Source: Tenrec ecaudatus
Taxonomy: Eukaryota; Chordata; Mammalia; Afrosoricida; Tenrecidae
Direction of reading: 5' to 3'
NCBI RefSeq assembly: GCF_050624435.1
Contig: NC_134531.1
Coordinates: forward strand, 253,842,812-253,906,811
DNA: 64,000 bases
The position numbers and the translations under genes were made by a program. The notes beneath the pieces are model-generated. The model had not been told where the DNA came from, did not search any database, and saw only the letters and a program-made list of their open reading frames with translations. Positions 1 to 12,610 of this stretch are shown piece after piece. Numbering within the stretch: position 1 is the first letter of the stretch; each line of letters opens with the position of its first letter.

Positions 1-1992
1 CTGTTTTGCAATCCCCTTGTTCATTCTACTGCCCCTACAGGAGGTACTGTGAATGGTAGTGACTGCAGTCAGAGATGAAACAAAATGTGTCTGAATTTTA
101 AAACGTTAACTGGCTTATCTGCTCTGTAATTATTAATCCAATTTAAAATAAAATGTTGTAAGATTTATTAAATATATGGAAATAAAGACTAAGGAGGCGA
201 GGCACAGAGATAATGGATCCAAAAAAATTGAGAAGAGCAAGATCAGAGTTGGCAAGTTGCACTGTGATGTTGGATCATTCTGACACCTAGTGGCCCAACT
301 GTTACAGATGAAATAAACCAAACAAAAGTGGCAGAACAAAATGTTAAAGCAGGATGACTAGCACCAAGTCTATTTTCAGTGCTGGTTGTGCTTAGGTACC
401 ACTGAGTCAGTCAGTTCAGACTCAGAGCTCGCCTGTGTACCATGGAACGGAATGCCACCGGGTCCCTGCACCATCCTCCCAAATGTTCTCAGCGTTTGAG
501 CCCATTGTTGCAGCCACTGCGGTGATTCATTTGTGGAGGGCTTTCCTTGCTCTCCCTGCCCCTTCACCTCACCAAGCATCATGTCCTTTCCCAGGGACTG
601 CTCTCCCTGAGAACATGTCCAAAGGGGTCAGGCAAAGTCTTGCCATCCTTGCCTCTGAGAAGCATTGCAACTGGACTTCTTCCAACACAGGTCTGTTTGT
701 TCTATTGGCAGTTCATAGACTTTCAATATTCTTTGCCAACACCATGTACTATGTTTATAATAACTTTACTATGACTAAAAGTAAGATTTCTCTCCATGTT
801 ACATCATAAATCATTGTAACATCGTTAAAAAAATCTGGAATGACCCTAGTTTTATGGAGTCTTCTCCAGAGTAATCCTATCACCTATGTCTTCTGTGGGC
901 TAATCAGTCCCCCAACCTTGGCTATTTCTTAACCCAAAACGCAGAAAGTTAATGGGTTTACAGGAAAAAAACAACAAAAGTACCTTTAATTTTTTTGAGA
1001 AATACTAGAGGTTTTCAATTGAATTTTACAATATGTCTAGAATTCTCGCTGCAGCTTAATGGTGTTAAGAAGCCGACATCAACACAATAGAGAAAAAAAT
1101 CCGCATGACTGGCATTAAATAGTAGTGGGTAGTGGAGGGTGCACTGTATTTGAAAACTTCTTAGCCATAACCAAACAGCCTGAAGGAGTAAGTCACTAGA
1201 CCTGGGGTGCAGGACCACAAGTCTTGGGGGACATTAGGTCAATTGGCATAACACAGGCTATGAAAGACAAGGTTCTACAACCTAGTTTGGCGACTATTGG
1301 TTGGGGTCTTAAAAGTTTGTGAGTGGTCACTGTAGGTGCAACTGAAAACACAGGGAGGAATGGGAAGTGTTAGAATAGAAGAATGGAAACAGAAAACACG
1401 GGGACATGAAACACACGATGCTACACTCGAGGGATCGAAATCAATGAGATCAAACAAAATGCATATGATGTGCTGAGTGAAACACTGATCAACTCTGTAA
1501 ACCATCTAATTTACAATAAAATGTTCAAAATTAGGTATAGAAGAAATAATTTATAACTACGTAAGACCACAAGGAGAATCTATGTTATCTTTTTGTCAGG
1601 GGAGAGAGTCATATGGGAACTATCTTTAGTTGTTCTGATAAAAAATGGGAATGGTTACTGACAGTAATGTCTAACATTTGCCTCAAAATTCATACATGCT
1701 TCAGTTACTAAAACTGACAGAAATTTATTGCCAGACATACATTTATTTATTAAAGTTTTATGTATATTGATTTAAAATATGCCATCACTTTATTTAAATA
1801 AATCCTTCAGAAAACTAATAGAATGAAATGGAGCAAGATATTGAATACTTACTGTAATGTGTTTTCTGACAGCAGGAAAAGGCAGAAATGAGGGGGGGAA
1901 GCAATGATGTGATAAAATAAAATGTAAACAGGAAATAAATAAGTGAACACAAAGGAAGTAAGAACTAGAAGCGCACAGTATGTGGGCCATAC
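1..1992 (-). other. ARL6: ARL6 intron after coding exon 6 (incomplete)
   Basis: This is intronic DNA downstream of coding exon 6. It holds an antisense RTE 3' end (about 395-757) and a possible old L1 3' UTR fragment (about 1,190-1,400 with the ggggtcttaaaagtttg signature also seen near 34.8 kb). I looked for the expected last exon, which would encode DQIQTVKT-stop, and did not see it. The rest is AT-rich with no recognisable feature. Confidence 0.6.
395..757 (-). repeat. RTE/BovB-type LINE 3' fragment
   Basis: Read on the minus strand this matches the 3' end of the RTE element seen at 9.17-9.6 kb. Shared blocks include the cassette around ttgagcccattgttgcagcc, catgatgtcctt(tt)cccaggg and ctggacttcttccaa. 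It is old and diverged, with no open frame. It lies antisense on the plus strand, in the ARL6 transcription direction. Confidence 0.7.
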
Positions 1993-2048
1993 CTTGAAGC
2001 CAGTCTACGCCTTCTTGTAGTCCTTCTCCTTTAATGGCATCACTAGCA
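1993..2048 (-). CDS. ARL6: ARL6 coding exon 6 (last coding exon in window)
   Basis: Fifty-six bases complete Cys160, encode residues 161-178 and begin the next codon. The peptide ASDAIKGEGLQEGVDWLQ contains SDA, equivalent to the SAK/SAx guanine-contact loop, and Gly169 and Leu170, positions mutated in human BBS3. The acceptor is ttatttcag before 2048; the donor CAAG|GTATGG follows 1993. The trailing G starts what should be Asp179. A retina-specific isoform (BBS3L) that uses a tiny extra exon downstream is known in mouse and fish; I could not find such an exon here. Confidence 0.96.
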
Positions 2049-2679
2049 CTGAAATAAATTCACAAGAAACAATCCACTTCATGACGGCATACAACTATCA
2101 GGATAAAAAGTTAAAAATTTGTAACATGGCAAATTACATTGCTTCTAGCAACAAATCTGGTTAGAGCAAATCTGGTTCAGTACAGAACACAAATAAGTGA
2201 AAGCCTGAGTGCTCAGGAAAAAGGCATGACAATAATGTTAAAATCTGTATAGATATTTTAAAAGAATATCAGTAAAAGCTTCTTATGATAAGAACAGTAT
2301 TCAGACTAATGTTACCAAAAATACCACCTTTGGGTTATTCTTCCAGTAATAAAATTTTACAGAGTCTAACGTCCTACTTTACCAGACTCCCATAAGTCAA
2401 CAGCATTTATTTGTTAGAAATGCTTGGCCTAGGTTATAATTTGTCCATAGAATAAAGCGGTCTTATTTGAATAACCACCAACCTTGCAGCCTATTTTCAA
2501 TTTAATTCTGTATCTATAGGCTCTAAGCCCACTACTTGGACTGACTTGTTGAGAAATTCTACTCGTGCAGCTGTAAATAAAAAAAACTAGCAACAGCCTG
2601 CATTGTGTCATGTTACTGGAGTGACGGCAGAGTAGGGTAGATCCTCAACCCATTCACTTCTGAGTTATCAAAAGAGCCG

Positions 2680-2905
2680 AATGGACACAGTGATGCACAG
2701 AGGAAAGAGAGACGGTGTGCAAAGTGTGTCTACAGGCAGACACCAGAAACACTAGTGTGAGGTTCACAAAGGAAGAGAAACAGCTAAATCCTTGATTTGC
2801 ACTTTTAGCCTCCAAAACCGTGAGAAAATGTATCTAGCCTTTAGAACCTCCCACTTGCGGCAGTTCCATTATGGCAGTACTAGAGCAAACTAAGCCACTC
2901 ATAAT
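2680..2905 (+). repeat. MaLR-type LTR remnant
   Basis: The segment around 2810-2905 (agcctccaaaaccgtgagaaaatg, then attatggcagtactagagcaaactaag) follows the conserved 3' portion of mammalian MLT1/MST-like LTRs. The 5' boundary is a guess. Confidence 0.45.
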
Positions 2906-3079
2906 CACAGCTGTAGTAAACTGATATATAGAATGACTCCAATTAGGAGCCCAGTTAGCTTATTGAACTGTTTCATATTAAATTTTATCATTCATAAGAG
3001 TTACCTATAATCCCAATCTCATGTTTATTGGGAGAATTAAAAATTGAGTCAATGTGTATGAACCAAAGCAAAACCCAAT

Positions 3080-3275
3080 AAGCCCAACAAAGGAACCCCA
3101 AAACTCCACTGCCATCAAGTCCATTCTGACACAGAGAGCCCCAATATGGAGTTTCTGCAACTAGGGATCTTTATGGGAGTGACCAGCTTCATTTTTACTC
3201 CTGTGGAGTGGATGGTGAGTTTGAATTACCACTAGCCTTGCAGCCTAATCTACCTAGCAGCCTAACATCTGTGTG
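3080..3275 (-). repeat. Afrotherian tRNA-derived SINE
   Basis: On the plus strand it reads from the family's 3' end (ccactgccatcaagtccattctgac) through the middle (ttatgggagtgaccagcttc) to the tRNA-like head, so the element is on the minus strand. It is diverged. Confidence 0.75.
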
Positions 3276-3324
3276 AGCTGTGGTTCCTTAATGTATATAA
3301 AGCCGCCAGAGTTCCTCCTTAATG

Positions 3325-3525
3325 TATACAAACCCACTACCATTGAGTCAATTCTGACTCATAGAGACCCTGTAGGACAGAGCAGAACTTCTCCCCAGGA
3401 TTTCTGAAGTTGTAAATCTATACAGGAGCAAAAAGTCTGTTTTTCTCTTTTGGAGTGGCTGCTGGTTTCAAACCACTGATCTTGTAGCCCATCACATAAT
3501 CTATATGCCACCAGGGTTCAAAGTA
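3325..3525 (-). repeat. Afrotherian tRNA-derived SINE
   Basis: A near full-length minus-strand copy: ccactaccattgagtcaattctgactcatagagaccctgtagg, then aaccactgatcttgtagccc and ccaccagggttc at the head. It is adjacent to another minus copy about 50 bp to the left. Confidence 0.85.
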
Positions 3526-4114
3526 TGTAAACATCTGAAATAGGGACTTTTCATTCTGAGAAGAGTAAACTTTTATTGTTAATGTCACCTTCTATCTATT
3601 CATAATCAACTTGTATGAACTAAAATAAAAAATGCAGAAAAAATTTAAGAGTACCAAATACTTTTGTGTACCAAATACGTACAGATGCAAAATTGATATT
3701 TTCTCATAAAATTTAATTGATTTTTATAATTTCTTCACCAAATAATTTTCTAACAGTCTTTGTATGTATAATTAGCTCTTCTGAATGTGATGTCTTTTAG
3801 TATGCTGGTGCATGATTTTTAAAATGTATTAAGGTACTTAAAAGAGTTAATATACGTATAATAAACACAAAAGCTACTTCCAAGGAATTAATATAATTCA
3901 GATTTATTTTAAAATAGGAAGACAAAGAAACAACCAACATATGATCATCCATTATAACAGAAAAACTTAATAAAAGTTTGTGCCTTTTCCAAGCAGTTAG
4001 TTCCCTAATGTTTGAATTCTACCTTTCCTTTCAAAACAAACAAACCCTGTATCTAAAATGAAAGCCAAAGTTCTCCCATGTCTGTAAGGTCCTACAAATA
4101 AAATAGGTCCCAAT

Positions 4115-4225
4115 TATTTCTCAAGCATGGGCACTGCTGAATAAGCACTGAGCTGTTAACTGCAAGGCTGGTGGTTCAAACCCACCAATGGCACCACTGG
4201 AAAGAGAAGGTTACCTGCCCTAATA
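4115..4225 (+). repeat. SINE 5' fragment
   Basis: It contains the tRNA-like box region gctgttaactgcaaggctggtggttcaaaccc, followed by a truncated body. Confidence 0.7.
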
Positions 4226-4549
4226 AAGACTTAAGTGTCTCAGTAGTTTTACATATGGTTACTAGAGCAGTCATAATACTTACCATAATGAAAAGATAAA
4301 AATATTATATTCAGAGTTTCAATTTGGGTATGAGGGAAATAAATCAACATGCTCCCCCGCTCAAAATCCATCCTCTCTTTTTCAAAGAATTTAAAATTCT
4401 AACTTCAAGTGTCATTTAGTAAATACTCACTAGCCTGATCCCAAAAGTGGGTTTTACTCAAAACAGACTGTGTTACACTCCTGGGTAAAGGAACCGGAGG
4501 TCTTGGATACTGAGGAGCTCCAGGGCTTTCTCAAGCTCTTTTCCACACT

Positions 4550-4790
4550 ATGGGAATCCTGGGGTGGTTGGTGCACATGGCTAACCCATTCAGCTAAGAA
4601 CTGACAGCTTGGAGGTTTGTGTGTCCACCTAGTGGCACCAGGAAGAAAGGCCGGGTGATGTACTTTTAAAAAATCATCAACGAAAAACACTAAAGATCAC
4701 AGTTTTATTCTGACATGCATGGGGTTGCTGTGGGCCCCAACTGTTTCCACAGTAAATGGCTCTTTTGTTATTTCATACAACTACTCTGTC
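4550..4790 (+). repeat. SINE copy, diverged
   Basis: The head (gaatcctggggtggttggtg, gctaacccattcagct) and the 3' piece (tctgacatgcatggggttgctgtggg) fit the plus-strand SINE consensus of this window, with an internal AT-rich interruption near 4665-4700. Confidence 0.55.
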
Positions 4791-5199
4791 AGCACCAAGG
4801 CTAGCTCTTAAAGAATCTTCTATGTACCTTCTTGATTCATACTCTTGCCTGTGTTTAACTTTCACAGACACAGTCTTATGTAAAAGGGGAAACTTCTGGC
4901 AGGAGAAAGGTTACCTTACAGAATGAAGGTGCGGGTAGATAGAAAGCAGCAATATAAAAGAAGTGCTAGATACTAACAGTGTATCTAACATATAACCTCT
5001 GGTTATTTTTCTTGATGCATTTTGAAAAAAAAATACCATATCGGAGTTAAAATTAGTCAGACAAACAATAATAGTAAAATACAATTATAAATAATATATA
5101 CATAAAATAAAAAATTGTGAGCACACTTGGTTGTTAACCAAAAAATTAGAGTTTCAAGTCTACTCAGGGGTAGCGCTAAATAAAGTCGGGTAAAAGCTT

Positions 5200-5332
5200 C
5201 TAGGGTTCCCCAGACTGGTACTCTTACAGGGGTGGGAAACCTCATCTCTCAGCTGACAGCTGGTAGTTTCAAACTGCTGACCTTGTAATTAACAGCCAAA
5301 GGAGCTGCCAACTTGGCCACCAGGATTCAATT
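5200..5332 (-). repeat. SINE 5' half
   Basis: A minus-strand copy truncated at its 3' end: ctctcagctgacagctggtagtttcaaactgctgacc through ggccaccaggattc. Confidence 0.7.
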
Positions 5333-5439
5333 TTATTAAAATGTACAAAAGATACCAATATTTCCATATCTATTTATTTATTTTAGCAAATAATTATTGT
5401 GTTCCTACTTAGGTCTTGGCATAATTCTAGGGAATACAA

Positions 5440-5815
5440 ATTGAAGTGCATCCCTCCCTGCTGAAATCCTAACATCTATTACCTTTAAATATGACCTTAT
5501 TTGTAAAAAAAAGGCTTTCCTTATGCTCTGCTAATGAGGCCATGTTGCAAAGAGTGGTCCTAAACTTAATCCCTTCTCAAGTGGTGTCTCAGTGTAAATA
5601 GAGTAGAACAGGCAGGGAGAGGTGCGCACACGTGGGGAAGACAAAACAGCAAGCATGGCTGCACTCCCATAACCAGAGATGCCAGCACAAGGCCGCACAC
5701 GGATGGGACTGAGAGCCTCCAGAACAAGGATAACATAAATTTCTGTTCTTTCAATTCACTCCCTTGTGGTATTATTTTTTGTTATTGCAGCAGTAGGTAA
5801 CTAAGACTTAGGGGT
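5440..5815 (+). repeat. MaLR-type (ERVL-related) LTR
   Basis: It opens with the type of sequence seen in old MaLR LTRs (aaatatgaccttatttgtaaa), has agcctccagaacaaggataacataaatttctg near the 3' side, and ends ttattgcagcagtaggtaactaagac. It is non-coding and diverged. Confidence 0.55.
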
Positions 5816-6367
5816 TACAGAAGAGAATAAAGCAGACAAAATCCAAGCTTACAGTTCTAAAATACCAGTACCAAGGAGAGAGATGATGTAACACACCGAG
5901 ATACAGAAAGTCACCTGGTAATAGAACACTAAAGCAAACCTAGATGAAAAACAAGCAACAGGGAGGAGAATATAATGATATTCAGAGTAAATGGAAATAT
6001 AGTTCCTGTGAAGGAAGTACAATATAGCAAGTCAGGCAAATTTACCCGAGAGAATGACTCAAAGGGAGTGACAAATGCAAATGACCGGATAAAGGTATAG
6101 AAAGAAATTGGCGTAGTTAAAGTGAAAATGTGCAGTTTTATTTCATTATGAGGAGTGATTTTTTTGGTAACCTGAAAAATAATCGAAAGGTTGTAATAGT
6201 ATTATATTCCTGATTATCTGCAATATCTAATTCCATAATACAAAATCCTTAGCTTATATCCTATCATGCTCAGTTATTTAACACATGAACTAAGATAAGA
6301 AAGAAAGATGGTAGGAAATATTTTTCAGGATGATAAAACAGAAAAGTAAATACAGAATAAAAGTTTA

Positions 6368-6559
<192 letters not shown>

Positions 6560-6815
6560 TCACAAAAACTGAAATCCATGAACATTATTTTCCATATTTT
6601 TCTTTCACAGTACACATAATTAAACATTTATAGATAACATACTGTCAGCCACATATTGGAACAACAGAAAAAAATCAAATACTTATTAAAACTAACAACC
6701 CAAAGATGAGGTAAATGGGGACAGAGGGTAATTATGTCTTTGTAGAACAGGCCTTTCAAAGGGTTAAATACATGTTTTGCTTGTTTCATTTTTATTGCCA
6801 AAAGAGAGGAGGTTA

Positions 6816-7730
6816 CTCCACTCAAGTATTCCCTCAATGAAAGAATACTTTGTTCTATTAAACTGGCATTCCATGATGCTCATCTCTCCAATACGATCGC
6901 TGAAGACAAATGGGTGCATAAGCAAATGTGGCGAAGAAAGCTGATGGTGCCCAGCTATCAAAAGATACAGTGTCTGGAGTCTTAAAGGCTTAAAGGTAAA
7001 CAAGCGGCCACCTAGCTGAGAAGCAAAAAAGCCCACATGGAAGAAGCACACCAGCCTGTGATCACAAGGTGCCGAAGGGATCAGGTATTAGGCATCAAAG
7101 AAAAAATCATATCATTGTAATGAGGGGGAGTGCAGAGTGGGGACCCAGAGCCCATCTGTGGGAAATTAGGTATCCCCTTGCAGAAGGGCTGTGGGGAGAA
7201 AGGCCAGTCAGGATACAATGTAGCAATGATGAAACATACAACTTTCTAATTCCTAAATGCTTCCTTCCCACCCCCCACTACCATAATCCCAATTCTACCT
7301 TATAAATCTGGCTATACAAGAGGATGTACACTGGTACAGATAGGAACTGGAAACACAGGGAATCCAGGACAGATGACTGACCCCTTCAGGACCAGTGGTG
7401 AGAGTGGGGTGGAAAGGGGGAACCGATTACAAGGATTCACATATAACCTCCTCCCTGGGGGACAGACAACAGAAAAGTGAGTGAAGGGAGACGTCGGACA
7501 GTTTAAGACAAGACAAAATAATAATAATTTATAAATTATCAAGGAAGGGTTCATGAGAGAGGGGGCAGCGGGAAGGGCAGGGAAAATGAGGAGCTGATAT
7601 CAAGGGCTCAAGCAGAAAGCAAATAAATGTTTTGAGAATAATGATGGCAACAAATGTGCTTGACACAATGGATGATGTATGGATTGTGATAAGAGTTGTA
7701 TGAGCCTCCAATAAAATGATTTTTAAAAAA
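6816..7730 (+). repeat. L1 3' UTR insertion (5'-truncated) with TSD
   Basis: A 0.9-kb L1 3' UTR in the same register as the long L1 at 56.2-57.15 kb, ending cccaataaaatgatttttaaa on the plus strand. The 9-bp direct repeat aggaggtta at 6807-6815 and 7731-7739 marks the target-site duplication. The element is antisense to ARL6. Confidence 0.9.
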
Positions 7731-8089
7731 AGGAGGTTAACTTCAAGTAGAAAGTACAAGGAAGATAAATTATGTAAATTTTCGCAAGCTATTTGAACAA
7801 GATATCTTTACCTTTTAGATACTGTTAAATTTTTATTGTTTTGAATAAATTATATAGTTATAAAATTAGAAAAAAATAAAATCCTTGTACTGGTGTCCCA
7901 GGTGATAGTTGCCTTCCTTATAGGAGGCAGCTCATAGCGTAAGTTTCTTCGCATCATTCCGGAAGCACTCTACTTATTTGCAAGTATGAGTATTAGGCTA
8001 TTTTCCACATAAACACTAATGTACTACATACTTATTATAGTTTAATAAATTTAGTTTTCATATTTCACTTTTCTCTTTTCACCAAACTT

Positions 8090-8345
8090 GCTTATTTTGA
8101 ATATCCTTCTACATCAGCATATAAAGAGTACTTTATTATTTTATCAGTCACTGAGTCCTCTTATTTTAGTACTAGGTTCTATAATGTACTTAACCAGTAC
8201 CCATCAGAGATACATGTAACTTGTTACCAATCTTCAGAACTGTAAACAAAGCTGCAATGAACACAGTAAGCAATTTTGTACATGGAGTGCATGTCTCTAA
8301 GATGAATTCAATAAGTGGAATTGCTGGGACCAAGGATGTCATTTT
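8090..8345 (-). repeat. Old L1 fragment
   Basis: The plus strand resembles the reverse complement of an ancient mammalian L1 (gctgcaatgaacacagtaag, tggaattgctggga). No reading frame remains. Confidence 0.5.
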
Positions 8346-9171
8346 AATCAAGACAAGTAGTAATAACCAAATTAACTTTTATTAAAAAGTTTACAATCAA
8401 TTCATACTACAAACAGAGTGTTTTCACTGTCCTTGCCAAAAGTGTTATAAAACTTACCAAAAAAATTCCATGATAGGTGATAAGTAAAAATGACAATAAT
8501 GTATCTAATAGCATTTAAGAAAATCTAAAACATCTTTCCATACACAAGATATTTCTAGTTAAAGTTTTGGTTAACAATCGTGTCATATCCTAACCCTGTG
8601 TTTCTATTAAGTTTTTAATTCTCTTCTTGATTTGCAGAAACATAATAATTAAAAATTAATCCCTATAGCTATTACATAAACAGCATATATTTTCTATTAT
8701 GTATCATTTGCCTCTGACTTTCATGGACTACTTAAACATATTTTGCTATTTAGAAACCTTTGTGTGTCATATTCATCAATATTTTATCTTAAGATTCTAT
8801 GTACTATATTTAGAAAGGACCCTAATCATCTTAAAATTATTTTTAAATTCTCCCATAGTTTTTCTGCTGCTATGAGTTTTTACACTTAAATATTTAAGCT
8901 AGCTAGAATTTACCCTGGAATAAGTACCATGTTTTTCAAACAGCCTTCCAAAGTCTCTGAACACACATATAACTAATAATTCCTTTCCTCGGATAATTTT
9001 AAATGTATAATCACACATATTTCTAAATAAAACATTTCAGTCTATTTCTATACTTTTGTCTAGTTTTGTGTTTTATGTGATCAACGATAGATAGATATTA
9101 TAATCTCTAGAACAACCATTAAAACTAATTCAGAAGGTATAACTAAAATAAAATTTTGTCTGTTAGGCGGC

Positions 9172-9934
9172 GTTTGCATTGGTTCTGATTGTGACCCCAT
9201 GTGCAACTGAAGGAAACACGGCCTGGTTCTGCGCCATCCTCACGACTGTTAGGATTGGGACCCCTTGCTGCAGTCACTGTGTCAATCAGTTTTGTCGAGA
9301 TTACCTCTGCTTTACCCAGCATGGTGTCCTTTTCCAGGGCCTGGTCTTTCCCGATGACATGTTTGAAAGTACATGCGATGAACTTTCACCATCCTTGCTT
9401 CTAAGGAAAGTGTATTCTGGTTGTACGGTGCCCAAGACAGATTTGTTTGTTCTTTTGGAAGTCCGTGGTATTTTTGGTATTCTTCACCAGCATCATAATC
9501 CACATGCACAGATTCTTCTTCGGCCTTCTTTATACAATGTCTTTCTCTCACTTGCAGTTGAGGCAACTGAAAATATCATGGCTTGGGTAGGTACACCTTA
9601 GTCCTCAAAGTAACATCCTTGCTCTTCCACACATTAAAGAAGTCTATGCAGCAAATTTCTCCAATTCAATGTGTCATCTGACCCTTCAACTGCTGCTTCC
9701 ATGAGCAATGATTGTGGATCCAAAAACACAATCCTTGACAACTTCAACCTTTCCTCCATTTATCATGATACATATTGGTACAGTCATAAGGATTCTAGTC
9801 TTCTTTACACTGAGTTGTGACCCATATTGAAGGCTGCAATCCTTCATCTTCATCAACAAGTGCTCTAAGTCCTCCTCACTTTTAGCAAGCAAGGTTGTGT
9901 CATCTGCCTATCACAGGCTGCTAATAAACCTTCC
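9172..9934 (-). repeat. RTE/BovB-type LINE, 3' part (split element)
   Basis: The minus strand encodes degenerate RTE reverse-transcriptase C-terminal sequence, for example EEDLEHLLMKMKDCSLQYG near 9.88-9.69 kb, followed by the 3' tail to 9172. The element resumes at about 11.1 kb; an L1 interrupts it. It is one insertion with the piece at 11110-12610. Confidence 0.85.
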
Positions 9935-11105
9935 TCCAAAGAATAAGGACGCAAAGGACATTTATAGAGGCCCAAATACAGGCATGTATATACATATATA
10001 CTATGTATGTATATATACTATGTATATATATGTATATATATACATAGTTCTATTCCCCTCATTATATATATGTATATATATATACATATATATAATGAGG
10101 GGAATAGAACTATGTACTTATATCTATATATTAAGAATTAAGGTTACAGGTGAACATTGGGCCTCAACTCCCTTAACACAAGAGCACTTTAACAATCTGG
10201 CATTCTGTGACGCTCAACTTCCCAACATGATTGCTGAAGACAAAATGGGTGCATAAGCTAATGTGGTGAAGAAAGCTGATAGTGCTCGGCTATCCAAAGA
10301 TATAGCATCTGGGGTCTTAAAGGCTTGAAGATAAACAAGCAGTCATCTAGCTGAGAAACAACAAAACCCACATGGAAGAAGCACACCAGTCTGTGTGATC
10401 ATGAAGTGTCGATCAGATCAGGTAAGAGGCATCTAAGACCCCAAATAAAACAATATCCAAAGTTTATGGGGTGGGGTGGGGGGTGGGCATGGAGTGGAGA
10501 CCCAATGCCCATCTGTAGACAGTTGGACATCCCCTCACAGAGGGGTCACAGGGAAGAGATGAGCCAGTCAGGGTGCAGTATAGCACTGATAAAACATACA
10601 ACTTTCCTCTAGTTCTTTGGTGCTTCCTTCACCCCACTATCAAGACCTCAATTCTACCTTACAAATCGTATTAGACCAAAACATGCACACAGAGTCTGCA
10701 ACACAGGGAATCCAAGATAGATAAACTCCTCAGGGCCAACAATGAGAGTGGAGATACCAGGAGGATTATGGAAGGGTGGGGGGAGAAAGGGGGAATTAAT
10801 CACAAGGATCAACCTATAACCCCCTCCCAGGGGGACAAACAACAGAAAAGTGGGTGAAGGACGATGGAAGACGATGTAAGATATGGAAATAATAATCTAT
10901 AATATCAAGGGTTCGTGAGGGAGGGCGGGCTGGGGAAGGAGGGGGAAGAAATGGGGAGATGATATCAAAGGCTCAAGTGGGAAGAGAACGCTTTGAAAAT
11001 GATGATGGCAGCATATGTGCAAATGTGCTTGACACATGGGAGGAATGTATGGATTGTGATAAGAGATGTAATAGTCCCCAATAAAAGTATTTAAAAATAA
11101 ATAAA
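9935..11105 (+). repeat. L1 3' UTR insertion inside the RTE element
   Basis: It starts with gcaaaggacatttatagaggc, as the L1 at 56.08 kb does, and ends in ccaataaaagtatttaaaaataaataaa. It sits between the RTE halves (cttcctccaa at 9927-9936 and ttctccaatcctgatgcc at 11135), so it is younger than the RTE. Its AT-rich part contains a 76-bp perfect palindrome. Confidence 0.88.
10041..10116. repeat. Perfect 76-bp palindrome with no spacer
   Basis: Arms of 38 bases meet at 10078/10079; every pair from 10041:10116 to the centre matches. The arm tip includes the non-repetitive block agttctattcccctcattat, so it is more than simple TA repetition. It could extrude as a cruciform. Confidence 0.95.
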
Positions 11106-12610
11106 GAACCAGATTATTTTTGGGGAAAAAAGCCTTCTCCAATCCTGATGCCACATTCTTCTTTATATAATCCTCTGATTAGCTCAGCATGCAGGTTGAA
11201 TAAGTATGGTGAGAGGATATAACTCTGTCACACACCTTTCCTGATTTCAAACTAAGTAGCATTCCTTTGCTCTGTTTGCACAACTGTCTCTTGATTCATG
11301 TCCAAGTTCCGAAGAAGCAAAATTAAGTGCCTTGGAATTCCCAATCTTCTCAAGGTTATCCATAGTTTATTATGATCCACATAGTCAAATGCCTTGTCAA
11401 TAAAACACAAGACAATATATTTTCAGTATTATCTGCTTTTAGCCAAGATCCATCAGTTATCAATGATAGTTTGCTCTATGTCCTTTTCTGAATCTGGCCT
11501 GACCTTTGGCAATGACCTTGTCAGTGTACTGTTGAATCAGTGGCTGGATCACCTTCAGCAAAATTTTACTTGTATGTGCTATCAATGATATTGCTTTATA
11601 ATTTGCATGTTCTGTTGGGGTACCTTTTATTGAATGGAAACAAATATGAGCTCTTCCAATCAGATGGCCAGGTTGCTGTCTTCCAAATTTCTTGGGATAG
11701 ATGAATCAGTGTTTCAAGTGCTTCATCAACTTGTTTACACATTTTAATTGGTATTCCATCACATCCTGGAACTTTTTTCCTTTTTGCCAATGCTTTTATT
11801 GTAGCTTGGACATCTTCCTTCATATCATTCTTGGTCATATGCTACTTCCTAAAATGGTGGCATTTCGACTAGTTGTTTTTTTTTTGTATAGCGGCTCTGC
11901 GTATTCTTTCCATATTCTATTGTTGCTTCTTGCATTTCTCAACACTTTGCCCATGGAATCTTTGAGATTTGTACCTCGAAGCTTGAATTTTTTCTTGAGT
12001 TCTTTCAGTTTAAGATAAGCTGAACATGTTCTTCCTTTTTGGTTTTCTACATTCAATAAATGATTTTCTCAAACTGCCTTTTGACATTTCCTATTGAGCT
12101 GCTAGACTTCATTTCTTTCATGTGCCTGAGCTCTTCTATGATTAAAAGCCAGTTTCAGAATATTTTCTGATAGCCAGTTTATCTTTTCTATCCTATTATT
12201 TTCACGATCCATTGTTTCCTTCATCTTTAATGTTTCTGATGTCATCCCATGGCTCATCAGATCTTCTGGCCTTAATGTTCAATGCATCAAATCTGTTCTT
12301 GAGATATTCTCAAAATTCAAGTGGCACATACTCAACTGTTTGGGTAGTGTTTGGCACTCTATCTGACAATACTCTGCTGATATTGGTGAGGTTTTCTGTA
12401 GCTGGTAATGTTCTGCTGCTATCCACAAGTTTCTTTGTGGATAATTCCTCAAAAGTGAACAGCCTACACCTTTTTTGTAGGGTGAAAGTTCTGCTGAAAC
12501 CTGTTCACTTTGGGTGACCCTTCTGGTTTTGAAATACCTGTAATTTATCCTCCAGCATCACAGGTACACAGACTCTACCACAGTATGACAACTGACAGAG
12601 AAGTGATAGA
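11106..12610 (-). repeat. RTE/BovB-type LINE, central and 5' part (split element, internally deleted)
   Basis: Minus-strand peptides such as AKRKKVPGCDGIPIKM and LSQEIWKTATWPSDWKSS are the conserved start of an RTE reverse-transcriptase domain, here broken by frameshifts. Near 12,340 the sequence jumps from this domain to an upstream part of the element (tgacaatactctgctgat), implying a large internal deletion. The element ends at about 12,610 near accacagtatgacaactgacag. Confidence 0.85.

Noticed and set aside
1..1992. The last ARL6 coding exon
   Set aside because: I looked for codons for the C-terminal DQIQTVKT and a stop on the minus strand and found none; it probably lies outside the window.
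10654..11154. Recurrent open stretches in many places (proline- and leucine-rich, e.g. PLVLKGSSV-like peptides)
   Set aside because: These are translations of the L1 3' UTR on the opposite strand; the same peptides recur near 7.4, 29.2, 39.7 and 56.8 kb.
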